A stretch of 37,863 nt of DNA from Candidatus Anaerostipes avistercoris (GCA_019119895.1 DWWD01000047.1:1-37863), one strand, 5' to 3'. Positions 23,339 through 32,151 are shown, counted from the first letter of the stretch. Notes: generated by a model from the sequence alone, not told the origin. Numbers and translations: made by a program.

Positions 23339-23362
23339 GGGACTTTTGATAACAAAAGCCCC
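23339..23362 (-). terminator. Stem-loop between binding-protein and permease genes
   Basis: GGG-A-CTTTTG pairs with CAAAAG-C-CCC around a four-base loop, about 25 bases after the lipoprotein stop. On the minus strand it is followed by CCCTTTTGTG, a poor T run. Such leaky or stabilising hairpins usually give more binding protein than membrane subunits. Confidence 0.55.
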
Positions 23363-23387
23363 TCGTTGTTCTCTCATCTATCTCTTG

Positions 23388-24188
23388 TTATTTGATGGTA
23401 GTGATATCTTCACCAAACCATTTTTCACTGATTTCTGCCAGCTTACCGTCTTCTGCCATGTCCTTCAGCTGTTTTTCTACTTCATCACAGAGTGCCTGAT
23501 CTCCCTTGCGGAATCCGATCACATAGTCCTCTGTTGCAAGGTCTGCTGCCAGAACTTTATATTTTCCATTGTCCTGTTCTGTATAATATTTCGCTACAAC
23601 CTCGTCCATAACGGCCGCGTCACATCCGTTGCCCAGGTCATTTAAAATCTGTACATTGTCAGGAAGCAGTACAATATCAGCATCCTTCAGTTCATCGGTC
23701 TTATCTACGGCGTCTGCTGCTGTGGAGCCTTCCTGAACACCAACGGATTTATCTTTCACATCATCAAGGCTCTTAATACTGCTGTCTGCCGGAACGACCA
23801 GTACCTGGTGGTTCTCCATGTACGGCTCAGAACAAAGCATAACTTCCGCTCTGTCTTCACTGTATGTTAATCCGTTCCATATACAGTCAATATTTCCTGT
23901 ATCCAGTTCCTGCTCTTTGGAATCCCAGTTGATCGGCTGAAGTTTGAGTTCCACACCCATTCTGTCTGCCACTTCTTTGGCGAGATCGATATCAAATCCG
24001 ACAATTTCCTGGTTTTCATCTGTGAATCCCATCGGCGGGAAAGATGCGTCCAGTCCGAGCACCAGCTCCTTCTTGTCCTGCACATCCTGAAGAGATGTAT
24101 CTTCCTCGCTCTCATTCTTGCTGCTGCATCCAAACAGACAGCAGGCTGCAAGTACGACCGTTAATAACCCAATGACAATTTTTTTCAT
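23388..24188 (-). CDS. Amino-acid ABC transporter, substrate-binding lipoprotein (SBP_bac_3)
   Basis: A 266-residue solute-binding protein of cluster 3. The lipobox is LFGC (C21). The mature protein shows the family pattern: LVLGLDASFPPMGF, GFDIDLAKEVADRMG, ELKLQPINWDSKEQELDTGNIDCIWNGLTYSEDR written here only in part, DKSVGVQEGSTA, and a C-terminal FRKGDQALCDEVEKQL. The DIDLA and IWNG elements contact the ligand alpha-amino group in relatives. The start is ATG 24188 with a GGAGGAG site; an in-frame ATG at 24215 would add nine polar residues before the signal peptide. It is first in the transporter operon, behind a near-consensus promoter. Confidence 0.92.
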   Translation of the reverse strand: MKKIVIGLLTVVLAACCLFGCSSKNESEEDTSLQDVQDKKELVLGLDASFPPMGFTDENQEIVGFDIDLAKEVADRMGVELKLQPINWDSKEQELDTGNIDCIWNGLTYSEDRAEVMLCSEPYMENHQVLVVPADSSIKSLDDVKDKSVGVQEGSTAADAVDKTDELKDADIVLLPDNVQILNDLGNGCDAAVMDEVVAKYYTEQDNGKYKVLAADLATEDYVIGFRKGDQALCDEVEKQLKDMAEDGKLAEISEKWFGEDITTIK

Positions 24189-24249
24189 CCTTCTATGCTC
24201 CTCCATTATATTCATTCAGCACATTAGCGTACTAAAACGTCCGTTCAAT

Positions 24250-24278
24250 ATAATAACAAATATTTCATTCTTTGTCAA
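24250..24278 (-). promoter_or_regulatory. Promoter of the amino-acid transporter operon
   Basis: TTGACA (24278-24273) and TATTAT (24255-24250) have a 17-base spacer, about 60 bases before the lipoprotein start. A TTAG-CGTA-CTAA partial dyad at 24222-24233, just after the expected start site, could be an operator. Confidence 0.8.
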
Positions 24279-24309
24279 ATTTTTTGCAGCGGATTCCCGG
24301 TAAATCCGA

Positions 24310-24338
24310 TTGTTCCGGGCCTCTTTCCATGCTATAAT
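24310..24338 (+). promoter_or_regulatory. Promoter of the glucosaminidase gene
   Basis: TTGTTC (24310-24315) and a perfect TATAAT (24333-24338) have a 17-base spacer. The leader is about 65 bases and contains the hairpin at 24360-24390. Confidence 0.65.
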
Positions 24339-24359
24339 CTCCGAGTATCTTAACTTGCA

Positions 24360-24390
24360 GTGCGGGATCGAAGGGGAATGAATTCCGCAC
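24360..24390 (+). promoter_or_regulatory. Leader hairpin upstream of the glucosaminidase gene
   Basis: GTGCGGGAT and ATTCCGCAC form a 9-base stem with one G-U pair around a purine-rich 13-base loop containing AAGGGGAA. It lies 21 bases before the start codon. The gene's own AAAGGGG site lies after the hairpin. The element is too short for a c-di-AMP (ydaO) riboswitch, which often precedes wall hydrolase genes; its role is unknown. Confidence 0.45.
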
Positions 24391-24411
24391 ACGACTGAAA
24401 GGGGTTTAAAT

Positions 24412-25887
24412 ATGAAATATTTTTGTCTGAAAACCACGGCGGCCGTTTTATTATGCTGCCTTCTTATGACATCTTCTGTCTGGGGCACCGCTCTTCCCAT
24501 ACGTTATGGAGGAAAAAACTATCAGTACACCGGGAAACAGCTTTCCTTTACTTACAAAGGAAAATCCATATCTCTTGGCAAAACGCCGGGAATCCAGCTT
24601 CAAAAAGTAAACATGCTTCCTTACTATACCGCCCTGGTCAAAAACGGTCCAAAGGTAAAACGAAGCTACAGCAGCAGAACAGGTAAACTTACGCTGACTT
24701 ACGGAAAAAATAAAATCATCTTTTACAAGAACAAAAAGTATGCCTACACCAATGGAAAGAAACGAGGTCTTACCACAGCGCCTGTTGTGGTAAAGTACCG
24801 GAACATCAACAAAAACTATCTGCTGATTCCTGCCAATTTTACAGCAAAATATCTTGGCATATCTTATACATATGACAGCAAAAAGCGAATCATTCATTAC
24901 GCAAAGCCGTCTTCTTCATCGAAACCGACAGCTGCGACATCCAAACCTGCCTCCACCACTGCTTCCTCCGGATCTTCGGTCTCATCCACTTATTCCATGG
25001 GCATGAGCCGTTCTTCCTATATCGCCGAGCAGATGAAGGTTTATCCTTCTTACGGCGGCAGCGCGATTACATCCCAGAAATATGACACTTATGTCAATCC
25101 CGCCAATGATACCACCGGCGGACTTCAGTTTCTGCGGCTGGATACATACCGTGATGTCAGCGCAGCCACTTACAAAAGCCATCTGTCGGCCATGATTTCC
25201 GGAAAGCCCTCCAGTGTATTTGCCGGAAAAGGCGATGCTTTCCTGCAGGCATCCAGAAAATATAAGATCGATCCGCTGTACTTCCTCTGTCAGACCATCC
25301 AGGAATCCGGCTACGGCACAAGTTCTCTGGCAAAAGGAATCCGCTCTTCTTCCCTGACCGACTCTCAGGTTCAGAAATACGATACCTCCAGCCTGAAAGG
25401 GAAAATTGTTTCCGGCGATTCTGTAAAAAAAGATGCTTCCGGTGAGATCACAGGATTTCGTTTCCTGTCGGCTTCTGAGAAAAAATCCGGCAGATCTTAT
25501 GTCAAAACGGCCTCCGGTTATCTTGAAGTGTCAAGTCTACCGGCGTCAGCACAAAACATAACTTACTATAATCTGTACGGCATCAAAGCAGTGGACGCCG
25601 CGCCTCAGCTGTGCGGTTTTACCTACGCCTGGAACGAAGGCTGGACAAGCGTTGACAAAGCCATCGAAGGCGCTGCGGAATATGTTTCCAAATGGTATAT
25701 CCACAACAGCACCCACAGGCAGAATACTCTGTATAAGTTCCGCTACCACCCGAAAGTTTCCAGCATCTGGCATCAGTATGCGACAGATCCCGCCTATGCC
25801 AGAAGTATCGGCAATCTGATGGCGAAATACAAAAACGTATACACTTCTTCCGCAGTCTTTTCTTATGACAGACCGGCATACCGGTAA
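24412..25887 (+). CDS. Secreted N-acetylglucosaminidase with N-terminal stalk domain
   Basis: A 491-residue secreted peptidoglycan hydrolase. Residues 1-26 are a signal peptide. Residues about 28-165 form a lysine- and tyrosine-rich domain resembling copper-amine-oxidase N-like stalk domains (LLIPANFTAKYLGISYTYDSK is the typical end). A Ser/Thr/Pro linker covers 166-195. The C-terminal part (from about 200) is a GH73-type glucosaminidase: FLQASRKYKIDPLYFL, then FLCQTIQESGYGTSSLAKG with likely catalytic E298, and NLYGIKAVD. It should cut the glycan bond after GlcNAc and act in wall turnover or cell separation. Confidence 0.85.
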   Translation: MKYFCLKTTAAVLLCCLLMTSSVWGTALPIRYGGKNYQYTGKQLSFTYKGKSISLGKTPGIQLQKVNMLPYYTALVKNGPKVKRSYSSRTGKLTLTYGKNKIIFYKNKKYAYTNGKKRGLTTAPVVVKYRNINKNYLLIPANFTAKYLGISYTYDSKKRIIHYAKPSSSSKPTAATSKPASTTASSGSSVSSTYSMGMSRSSYIAEQMKVYPSYGGSAITSQKYDTYVNPANDTTGGLQFLRLDTYRDVSAATYKSHLSAMISGKPSSVFAGKGDAFLQASRKYKIDPLYFLCQTIQESGYGTSSLAKGIRSSSLTDSQVQKYDTSSLKGKIVSGDSVKKDASGEITGFRFLSASEKKSGRSYVKTASGYLEVSSLPASAQNITYYNLYGIKAVDAAPQLCGFTYAWNEGWTSVDKAIEGAAEYVSKWYIHNSTHRQNTLYKFRYHPKVSSIWHQYATDPAYARSIGNLMAKYKNVYTSSAVFSYDRPAYR

Positions 25888-25893
25888 ATGCGA

Positions 25894-25936
25894 AAAATCG
25901 TATCCTGCTTTCCTGCAAGGATACGATTTTCTATTA
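25894..25936. terminator. Bidirectional terminator between glucosaminidase and phoR
   Basis: The perfect 13-base stem AAAATCGTATCCT / AGGATACGATTTT has an 11-base loop and a T-rich tail. It closes both the glucosaminidase gene and the pst-pho operon. Confidence 0.88.
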
Positions 25937-27283
25937 TTATTTAAATTCTTCTTTTGGAAAAACAACCGTGATTTTTGTCCCCTGATTCAGTTCGCTTTCC
26001 ACTTCAATGGATGCATGGTGATATTTCGCACCATGCTTTACAATGGAAAGTCCCAGACCGGATCCTTCTTTCTGGTTGGAATGACTTTTGTCCACACGAT
26101 AAAACCGTTCGAATACCCGGTCCACATCATCCTTCGGGATTCCGATTCCAGTATCTTCCACTACAACGGTCGGTTTATCATCCATGGTGATAATGGTAAC
26201 AACAACTTTTCCCTTCGGACGATTATACTTCACTGCATTCTCACAAATATTGAAAAACATTTCGTACAAAATCTGATAAACTCCGTATATCTTTGTGTGA
26301 ACGCCCCGTATATGGAATGTCACATCTTCTTTCTTCAGTTTGTGGTCCAGATCGGTTTTAATCTGAAACATCAGTTCATACAGATCTACGTCTTTCTTCT
26401 CAAGTTCTACCTGATTTTCGTCTAATCTTGATAATTTAATGATATCTTCGATCATGGAAATCAAACGTCTGGCCTCTTTGTAAATCGTACCGGAAAAGCG
26501 TTCCATATCTTCCGGTTTCACCAGTCCGTCCTTCATCAGCTCCGCATACCCGGATATCGTCGTCAGCGGCGTCTTCAGTTCATGAGAAACATTCGCCGAA
26601 AATTCCTTCCGCATGTTCTCAGCTTCCTTGATTTCCTCGATCTGATTCTGGATATCAATATTCTGCTGTTCAATCCTATCTAACAACGGCGTCAACTCAC
26701 TATATGTCTGGTTCTGCTTCGGATGAAGCAGATCAATCTGGTTAATCGGTTCCACAATACGGTTTGTAATGATTCCGGATAAAAGGATATCCAGAGCCAG
26801 AACGATCAGCAGCATAACAGATACTGCAGGCAGGAATCCCAGAACCTGGCGCAGCATCGTCTGCGTCTCTCTGGACAGCCGCAGCACTGTTCCGTCATTC
26901 AGCCGTACTGCATAATAATATGTCTGTTCATTCAGTGTATCCGAAATTCTTGTATCTTCGCCGGTACCCTCTTCCAACGCTTCCTGGATTTCCTTGCGGT
27001 TTAAGTGATTTCCCATGGTGCTTTCTTCTCCTTCACTGTCATAAATCACTTTACCGGAAGTGTCGACCCAGGTAATTCTGCTGACTGTAATATCCTTGTA
27101 AGCATCCAAATCCTGCCTGTCGTGGAGATTCAGGGATGTTGCCATGTATCCTGCTTCATCCTGTATTCCAGATTCAATCTGCTGGGTATACTGAAAATAA
27201 GCGATAAACGCCAGTATAACGGTTGTGATTAAGACTGCAGCAAAAGACACTAATACCATTTTGCTGAAAATCTTACGTTTCAT
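25937..27283 (-). CDS. phoR: PhoR-type phosphate sensor histidine kinase
   Basis: A 448-residue membrane kinase. Membrane segments lie near 8-30 and 148-175, bracketing an external domain of about 115 residues. A linker coiled coil follows (about 195-225), then HisKA with the phosphorylated H234 in FSANVSHELKTPLTTISGYAEL, and an HATPase domain with the N box FNICENAVKY, G1 VVEDTGIGIP, F box FERFYRVD and G2 GSGLGLSIVKH. No separate PAS domain is evident. The start overlaps the phoB stop by four bases (ATGA), with GGAGG inside phoB. Last gene of the operon; with the adjacent PstSCAB-PhoU it should sense phosphate state through the transporter. Confidence 0.9.
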   Translation of the reverse strand: MKRKIFSKMVLVSFAAVLITTVILAFIAYFQYTQQIESGIQDEAGYMATSLNLHDRQDLDAYKDITVSRITWVDTSGKVIYDSEGEESTMGNHLNRKEIQEALEEGTGEDTRISDTLNEQTYYYAVRLNDGTVLRLSRETQTMLRQVLGFLPAVSVMLLIVLALDILLSGIITNRIVEPINQIDLLHPKQNQTYSELTPLLDRIEQQNIDIQNQIEEIKEAENMRKEFSANVSHELKTPLTTISGYAELMKDGLVKPEDMERFSGTIYKEARRLISMIEDIIKLSRLDENQVELEKKDVDLYELMFQIKTDLDHKLKKEDVTFHIRGVHTKIYGVYQILYEMFFNICENAVKYNRPKGKVVVTIITMDDKPTVVVEDTGIGIPKDDVDRVFERFYRVDKSHSNQKEGSGLGLSIVKHGAKYHHASIEVESELNQGTKITVVFPKEEFK

Positions 27284-27954
27284 TCATTTCCTCCAATACG
27301 ATAACCAATTCCACGTACAGTCTCAATTAAACTTCCGCATTCCCCAAGCTTCTGCCGCAGTGACCGGATATGGACGTCCACAGTCCTTGTCTCTCCGTCA
27401 AAGTCATACCCCCATATGTTGGTAAGCAGCTGGTCTCTGTTCAGTACATTGCCCTTGCTTTCCACCAGGAGGCACAAAAGCTTAAATTCTTTGTTCGTCA
27501 GCGTCACTGACTGATCTTTTACTTTTACCTTATGTTTGTTCGGATAAATCCGCAGATCTCCAATCTGCAGCTCATCTCTGGATTCTTTCTTTGAACGGCG
27601 AAGCACTGCCTTGACTCTGGAAACCAGTTCCATCATACCAAACGGCTTCGTGACATAATCGTCCGCGCCGCTGTCAAGACCAAGCACCTTATCGTACTCT
27701 GTGCCCTTTGCCGTCATAATAATAATTGGCAGCTCTTTTGTTGCTGACTTTCCACGAAGTTTTCCCAGTATTGACATTCCGTCTTCTCCCGGCAGCATAA
27801 TATCAAGCAATACTAATTCAGGCATAACTCCTTCACTCATGGCCTCCATAAACTGCGTTCCGTCCTCGAAGCCTTTTGCTTCGAACCCGGTGCTCTGCAG
27901 CGTGTAGGTCACAAGTTCTCTTATATTCGGATCGTCTTCTACAACAAATATCAC
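27280..27954 (-). CDS. phoB: PhoB-type response regulator
   Basis: A 224-residue OmpR/PhoB regulator. The receiver domain has acidic residues in VVEDDPN, phospho-acceptor D51 in LVLLDIMLPGEDG, a T in IIMTAKG and K in VTKPFG. The C-terminal winged helix shows LTNKEFKLLCLL and TRTVDVHIRSLRQKLG. It should bind Pho boxes such as those before pstS when phosphorylated by PhoR. The start codon is GTG (27954), after AAAGGAGG, overlapping the phoU stop by four bases. Confidence 0.92.
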   Translation of the reverse strand: MIFVVEDDPNIRELVTYTLQSTGFEAKGFEDGTQFMEAMSEGVMPELVLLDIMLPGEDGMSILGKLRGKSATKELPIIIMTAKGTEYDKVLGLDSGADDYVTKPFGMMELVSRVKAVLRRSKKESRDELQIGDLRIYPNKHKVKVKDQSVTLTNKEFKLLCLLVESKGNVLNRDQLLTNIWGYDFDGETRTVDVHIRSLRQKLGECGSLIETVRGIGYRIGGNE

Positions 27955-28604
27955 AAGCTTCCTCCTTTATATTCCCCGGTAATCGCGTATTCTACCCACT
28001 CAGCAATGTTGCTTGCATGGTCTCCGATACGCTCAAAATATTTTGCGATCATAAGAATCGCTACACATTCTTCTCCTCTTTCAGGCTCATTATGAATCAT
28101 CTCAATGACTTCTTTCTTAACCTGACTGAACAGATCATCTACAAGATCATCCTGTTCGATGACTTCGCGTGCAAGGCCAAGATTTTCTTTTACAAAAGCC
28201 TTAACGCTGCGGCTTACCATGTCAATGGTAGCCTGAGACATCTTTTCAAGGTGTGTATTTTCTATCTGAGCCGGCACTGCAGAATCCTTCTTAACGATTC
28301 CAATGATATCCGCTGCCTGATCTCCGATTCGTTCCATATCAGATACCATCTTAAGCGCAGAAGAAATCACTCGCAGGTCTGTCGCTACAGGCTGCTGCTG
28401 GAGCAGCAGTTTCATACAAATACGCTCGATGTCTCTCTCTTTGTGATTGATCTCTTCTTCCATTCCTTTTGCGTCTTCGATGAGTTCTTTGTCTCTCGTA
28501 GCTACAACCTTCGCTGCTGCTGTGATCATTTCTTCGCAAAGAGCTCCCATGTCCACCATTTCCTGGTTCAGACGCATCAGCTGTCTGTCGAATCGATTTC
28601 TCAT
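27951..28604 (-). CDS. phoU: Phosphate uptake/signalling regulator PhoU
   Basis: A 217-residue all-helical protein made of two PhoU repeats. Each repeat has the metal-binding signature: ERIGDQAADI in the first and ERIGDHASNI in the second. PhoU couples PstSCAB activity to PhoR and limits phosphate uptake. The start is ATG 28604, behind GGGAGG and one base after the pstB stop; an in-frame ATG at 28688 lies inside pstB and is rejected. Confidence 0.95.
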   Translation of the reverse strand: MRNRFDRQLMRLNQEMVDMGALCEEMITAAAKVVATRDKELIEDAKGMEEEINHKERDIERICMKLLLQQQPVATDLRVISSALKMVSDMERIGDQAADIIGIVKKDSAVPAQIENTHLEKMSQATIDMVSRSVKAFVKENLGLAREVIEQDDLVDDLFSQVKKEVIEMIHNEPERGEECVAILMIAKYFERIGDHASNIAEWVEYAITGEYKGGSL

Positions 28605-28605
28605 A

Positions 28606-29358
28606 TCAACCAAACCTCCCTGTAATATAGTCTTCTGTTCGTTTATCCTGAGGCATAGAGAACAGGTCGTTAGATTTTCCGAACTCAACCATCTCTCCTA
28701 ACAGGAAAAATGCTGTTCTGTCAGAAATTCTGACTGCCTGCTGCATATTATGAGTTACCATGATGATGGTATACTTTGATTTCAATTCTACCGCAAGATC
28801 TTCGATTTTGGAAGTAGAAATTGGATCAAGGGCAGATGTCGGCTCATCCATCAGCAGAACTTCCGGCTCCACTGCCAGTGCTCTTGCGATACAGAGACGC
28901 TGCTGCTGTCCTCCGGAAAGTCCGAGAGCGCTTTTCTTCAGACGGTCTTTTAATTCATCCCAGATGGCTGCACTTCTCAGAGATTTCTCAACAATCTCAT
29001 CCAGCTGTGATTTGTTATGAATTCCGTGAGTTCTCGGTCCGTACGCAATGTTGTCATATACGCTCATTGGGAACGGATTCGGTTTCTGGAATACCATTCC
29101 GACACGTTTTCTTAACAGATTGACATCCATGTCTCCATAGATATCTTCTCCGTCCAAAGTTACTTTTCCGGTAATCTTACATCCTTCTACCAGATCATTC
29201 ATACGGTTTAAGGATTTTAACAGCGTGGATTTACCACATCCGGAAGGTCCGATAAATGCTGTGATTTCATGTTCCGGAAGATCCAGGTTAATATCTTTTA
29301 ATGCTTTAAATTTTCCATAATATAAATCTAAATTATCGATTTTAAACTTTGTTCCCAT
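28606..29358 (-). CDS. pstB: Phosphate ABC transporter ATPase PstB
   Basis: A 250-residue ATPase. Walker A is [11 protein letters not shown], signature LSGGQQQR, Walker [13 protein letters not shown], switch VTHNMQQA. The insert [19 protein letters not shown] and [20 protein letters not shown] are diagnostic for PstB among ABC ATPases. It starts six bases after pstA, and its stop is almost contiguous with the phoU start. Confidence 0.97.
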   Translation of the reverse strand: MGTKFKIDNLDLYYGKFKALKDINLDLPEHEITAFIGPSGCGKSTLLKSLNRMNDLVEGCKITGKVTLDGEDIYGDMDVNLLRKRVGMVFQKPNPFPMSVYDNIAYGPRTHGIHNKSQLDEIVEKSLRSAAIWDELKDRLKKSALGLSGGQQQRLCIARALAVEPEVLLMDEPTSALDPISTSKIEDLAVELKSKYTIIMVTHNMQQAVRISDRTAFFLLGEMVEFGKSNDLFSMPQDKRTEDYITGRFG

Positions 29359-29364
29359 TTCATT

Positions 29365-30267
29365 TTACCCTTTCGTGATTCGTTTTGCAATAAATGAAGA
29401 AACTGCATTAATCAGCAATACTGTAATCAGCAGGACAACTGCTGTTGCGTACGCCTGATTAATATGAAGTCCCTCACAAGATAAGGTATACATATGAACT
29501 GCTAATGTACGTCCGGATCCCATAATATTGGAAGGAATTTCTGCTACAGTACCTGCTGTATACATTAATGCTGCCGTTTCTCCTACGACACGTCCGATTG
29601 CCAGGATGATTCCTGATAAGATTCCCGGAACCGCAGATGGAAGCACGATACGGAATACAGTACGAAGTTTTCCGGCTCCCAGTCCGAAACTTCCTTCTCT
29701 GTAAGAATCCGGTACGGATTTTAATGCTTCCTCACTGGTACGCATGATCAGCGGAAGGATCATGATCGCCATGGTTGCCGCACCGGATAAGATAGATAAT
29801 CCCCAGCCAAGAGCGCCGACGAAAAACAACATACCGAATAATCCATATACAATAGAAGGAATACCCTGAAGAGTTTCTGCCGTAATTCTTACAAGATCCA
29901 CAATTTTATTTCCGCGTTTTGCATATTCCACCAGATAGATAGAAGCAAAAATTCCCAATGGAACTGCAAATAAAAGTGATAAACCTGTCATAATCAATGT
30001 ATTAATAATCGCAGGGAACATAGATACGTTTTCTGTTGTATATGTTACATCAAATAAATCACTTGTTAAATTCGGAATACCGTTTACCAGAATGTATACA
30101 ATCAAGAAGAATAATACAACTACTGTAATGAGCATTGCCGCATTCACAAGCAGCCATAAAACAAAAGAAAGCGGTGTTCTTTTGTAAGATTTCATTTTCT
30201 GACCAAACGTTACTTTATTGATTCCCTGAATATCTTCTGTTTTCTCCATAGTTTTTACAGCCTCCAT
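29365..30267 (-). CDS. pstA: Phosphate ABC transporter permease PstA
   Basis: A 300-residue membrane subunit with about six hydrophobic segments. PstA traits: TLIMTGLSLLFAVPLGIFAS, ETLQGIPSIVYGLFGM, and the EAA loop region SYREGSFGLGAGKLRTVFRI. It has a hydrophilic N-terminal extension of about 25 residues before the first membrane helix. Its start lies one base after pstC, with an AAGGAG site inside pstC. Confidence 0.95.
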   Translation of the reverse strand: MEAVKTMEKTEDIQGINKVTFGQKMKSYKRTPLSFVLWLLVNAAMLITVVVLFFLIVYILVNGIPNLTSDLFDVTYTTENVSMFPAIINTLIMTGLSLLFAVPLGIFASIYLVEYAKRGNKIVDLVRITAETLQGIPSIVYGLFGMLFFVGALGWGLSILSGAATMAIMILPLIMRTSEEALKSVPDSYREGSFGLGAGKLRTVFRIVLPSAVPGILSGIILAIGRVVGETAALMYTAGTVAEIPSNIMGSGRTLAVHMYTLSCEGLHINQAYATAVVLLITVLLINAVSSFIAKRITKG

Positions 30268-30268
30268 C

Positions 30269-31120
30269 TTAAATATTCTCCTTCTTCTTTAATGCTGCAA
30301 AGCAGAGATTAATCAGCAGGATAAATACAAACAATACAACTGCTGTTGCGATCAAAGCCTCTCTGTGGAGATCTGTCGCATATCCCATTTCCAATACGAT
30401 ATTGGAGGTCAGTGTTCTGACTCCGTTGAAAAGTCCTGATGGAACGACTGCCTGGTTTCCGGCAACCATTACAACCGCCATGGTCTCACCAATGGCACGT
30501 CCGATTCCCAGAACGACTCCTGCCAGGATTCCTGATTTTGCTGCCGGCAGTACTGCGAAAAATACGCTTCTTTCATGGCTTGCTCCCAGTCCGAGAGATC
30601 CTTCATAATAACTGTCCGGCACGGCACGAATCGCGCTCTCTGATACTTCTACGATGGTTGGCAGGATCATGATGCCCAGAAGAATCGATGCAGTAAACAA
30701 ACTGTTTCCCGTACCTCCAAACATGTTTCTGAATAATGGAACCAAAACAACCATTCCGAAGAAACCATATACTACAGAAGGGATTCCGGCAAGAAGCCCA
30801 ACCGCAGGTTTTACAATTTTGTAAACTTTATCGTTACAGAATCTAGCCATATATACTGCCGCAAGAATTCCGATTGGTACTCCCACAATGATTGCTCCCG
30901 CAGTAACGTAAATACTTCCTAAAATCATAGGGAAGATGCCAAAGATCTCAACCTTTGGCATCCATATTCTTCCGGTAATAAATTCTCCAAGTCCGATTTT
31001 CCCTATGGTAGGAATTCCGTTTATAAATAAGAAAGCACAAATTAAAATAACTGCCAGAATGGAAGCACATGCTGCGATCAAAAAGACCACACTCATAATC
31101 TGTTCTTTATATTTTCTCAT
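30269..31120 (-). CDS. pstC: Phosphate ABC transporter permease PstC
   Basis: A 283-residue membrane partner of PstA. Recognisable segments: MILGSIYVTAGAIIVGVPIG, LLAGIPSVVYGFFGMVVLVP, YYEGSLGLGASHERSVFFAV (EAA loop) and GIGRAIGETMAVVMVAGN. It begins 28 bases after pstS with a GGTGAGG site and runs straight into pstA. Confidence 0.95.
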   Translation of the reverse strand: MRKYKEQIMSVVFLIAACASILAVILICAFLFINGIPTIGKIGLGEFITGRIWMPKVEIFGIFPMILGSIYVTAGAIIVGVPIGILAAVYMARFCNDKVYKIVKPAVGLLAGIPSVVYGFFGMVVLVPLFRNMFGGTGNSLFTASILLGIMILPTIVEVSESAIRAVPDSYYEGSLGLGASHERSVFFAVLPAAKSGILAGVVLGIGRAIGETMAVVMVAGNQAVVPSGLFNGVRTLTSNIVLEMGYATDLHREALIATAVVLFVFILLINLCFAALKKKENI

Positions 31121-31148
31121 AAATTCCTCACCTTTAAATTACTTTTTA

Positions 31149-32024
31149 CTATTTGATATCACCCCAGGATGTTGTCTCACCAGTAAAGATTGATTTTACC
31201 TGATCACTTGAAAGCTCATCAACATCTCTGTCTTTGTTTACGATAACCGCAATACCATCCTGTGCGATTGCTGTTGCTGTAACGCCTTTGGATTTTTCAC
31301 TGTCAGCCAGGTCACGGGAAGCCATTCCAATGTCACACACACCATCGATTGCATTGTTTACACCAGTTGTAGAATCACTCTGCTGTACTTCGATTGTTAC
31401 TTTGTCATTTGCTTTCTCATAAGCTTCTTTTAATTTCTCCATAACCGGTGTAACAGAAGAAGATCCGGAAACAACAACTTTTCCTTCTGCTCCGTTAGAC
31501 TTAAATGCTTCTGCATTCTCATCAACACTGATATATCCGTTATCTTCTACAATCTGCTGTCCTTCTTTACTCATGATGTAGTTTTCAAAATCCTGTGCAG
31601 CATCGCTTAATCCGTCTTTTGTTACGATGTTAAACGGACGAACAACTTTGTAAGATCCATTCTTAACATTTTCTGCAGATGCTTCTGCTCCGTCAATCTT
31701 CAAAGCTTTAACCGTATCATTTAAAGATCCTAAAGATATGTATCCGATTGCTGCGTCGTTTTCAGCGATTGTTGTCATCATAACAGATGTAGAGTTTGTA
31801 ATCTGAGCGGACTGTGTTGTCATATCCACTTTTTTTCCGTCCTGCTCTTCTTCAATTCCGAACAGCTCAACGAAAGCTCCTCTTGTTCCAGATCCATCTT
31901 CTCTGGAAACAACTGCGATTTCATCATTATTGCTGCCTGAATCGTTACTTCCTCCGCTGCATCCTGTCAGAAGGCTTGCTGCTGCTACGGTGGCTAATGC
32001 TAAAGTCAAAAATCTTTTTCTCAT
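31149..32024 (-). CDS. pstS: Phosphate-binding lipoprotein PstS, circularly permuted motif order
   Basis: A 291-residue solute-binding lipoprotein; lipobox LTGC with C22. All PstS ligand-site blocks are present but in unusual order. The mature protein opens with EIAVVSREDGSGTRGAF (SREDGSGTR at 40-48), then GYISLGSL, VRPFNIVTKDG and a YIMSKEGQQIV helix. Only after residue 181 come the blocks that normally open PstS: VVVSGSSSVTPVMEKL (186-193), QQSDSTTG, DIGMASRDL (231-239), DGIAVIVN and LSSDQVKSIFTG, ending in TSWGDIK. In E. coli-type PstS the SWxD(I/V) segment is followed directly by the (S/R)xDGSGT segment, so the C and N termini here mark the permutation point. It is first in the operon with Pho boxes upstream, so a working role is likely. 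Confidence 0.88.
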   Translation of the reverse strand: MRKRFLTLALATVAAASLLTGCSGGSNDSGSNNDEIAVVSREDGSGTRGAFVELFGIEEEQDGKKVDMTTQSAQITNSTSVMMTTIAENDAAIGYISLGSLNDTVKALKIDGAEASAENVKNGSYKVVRPFNIVTKDGLSDAAQDFENYIMSKEGQQIVEDNGYISVDENAEAFKSNGAEGKVVVSGSSSVTPVMEKLKEAYEKANDKVTIEVQQSDSTTGVNNAIDGVCDIGMASRDLADSEKSKGVTATAIAQDGIAVIVNKDRDVDELSSDQVKSIFTGETTSWGDIK

Positions 32025-32064
32025 TTTTGTTCTCTCCTTTTGATCTGTTTCAATTACAAGACTT

Positions 32065-32126
32065 ATCTTACCTGTGTTATGTAAAATCCAAAAGGATGCT
32101 TTTGTAAAATCTATGTTAAATGTAAA
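32065..32126 (-). promoter_or_regulatory. pst operon promoter with Pho-box-like repeats
   Basis: On the minus strand TTTACA, TTAACA, TTTACA and TTTACA occur at 32126-32121, 32119-32114, 32108-32103 and 32085-32080. The second and third are 11 bases apart, as in Firmicute Pho boxes (TT[ATC]ACA spaced 11). A -10 candidate TAAGAT lies at 32070-32065 with only a poor -35 (TTTTGG), as expected for a promoter that depends on PhoB. Confidence 0.65.
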
Positions 32127-32151
32127 GTCTTTTTTTACGCTAATATAAAGT

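Noticed and set aside
24345-24411. c-di-AMP (ydaO) riboswitch upstream of the glucosaminidase gene
   Set aside because: The leader is too short for the pseudo-symmetric ydaO fold and the core motifs are absent; only a simple hairpin is supported.
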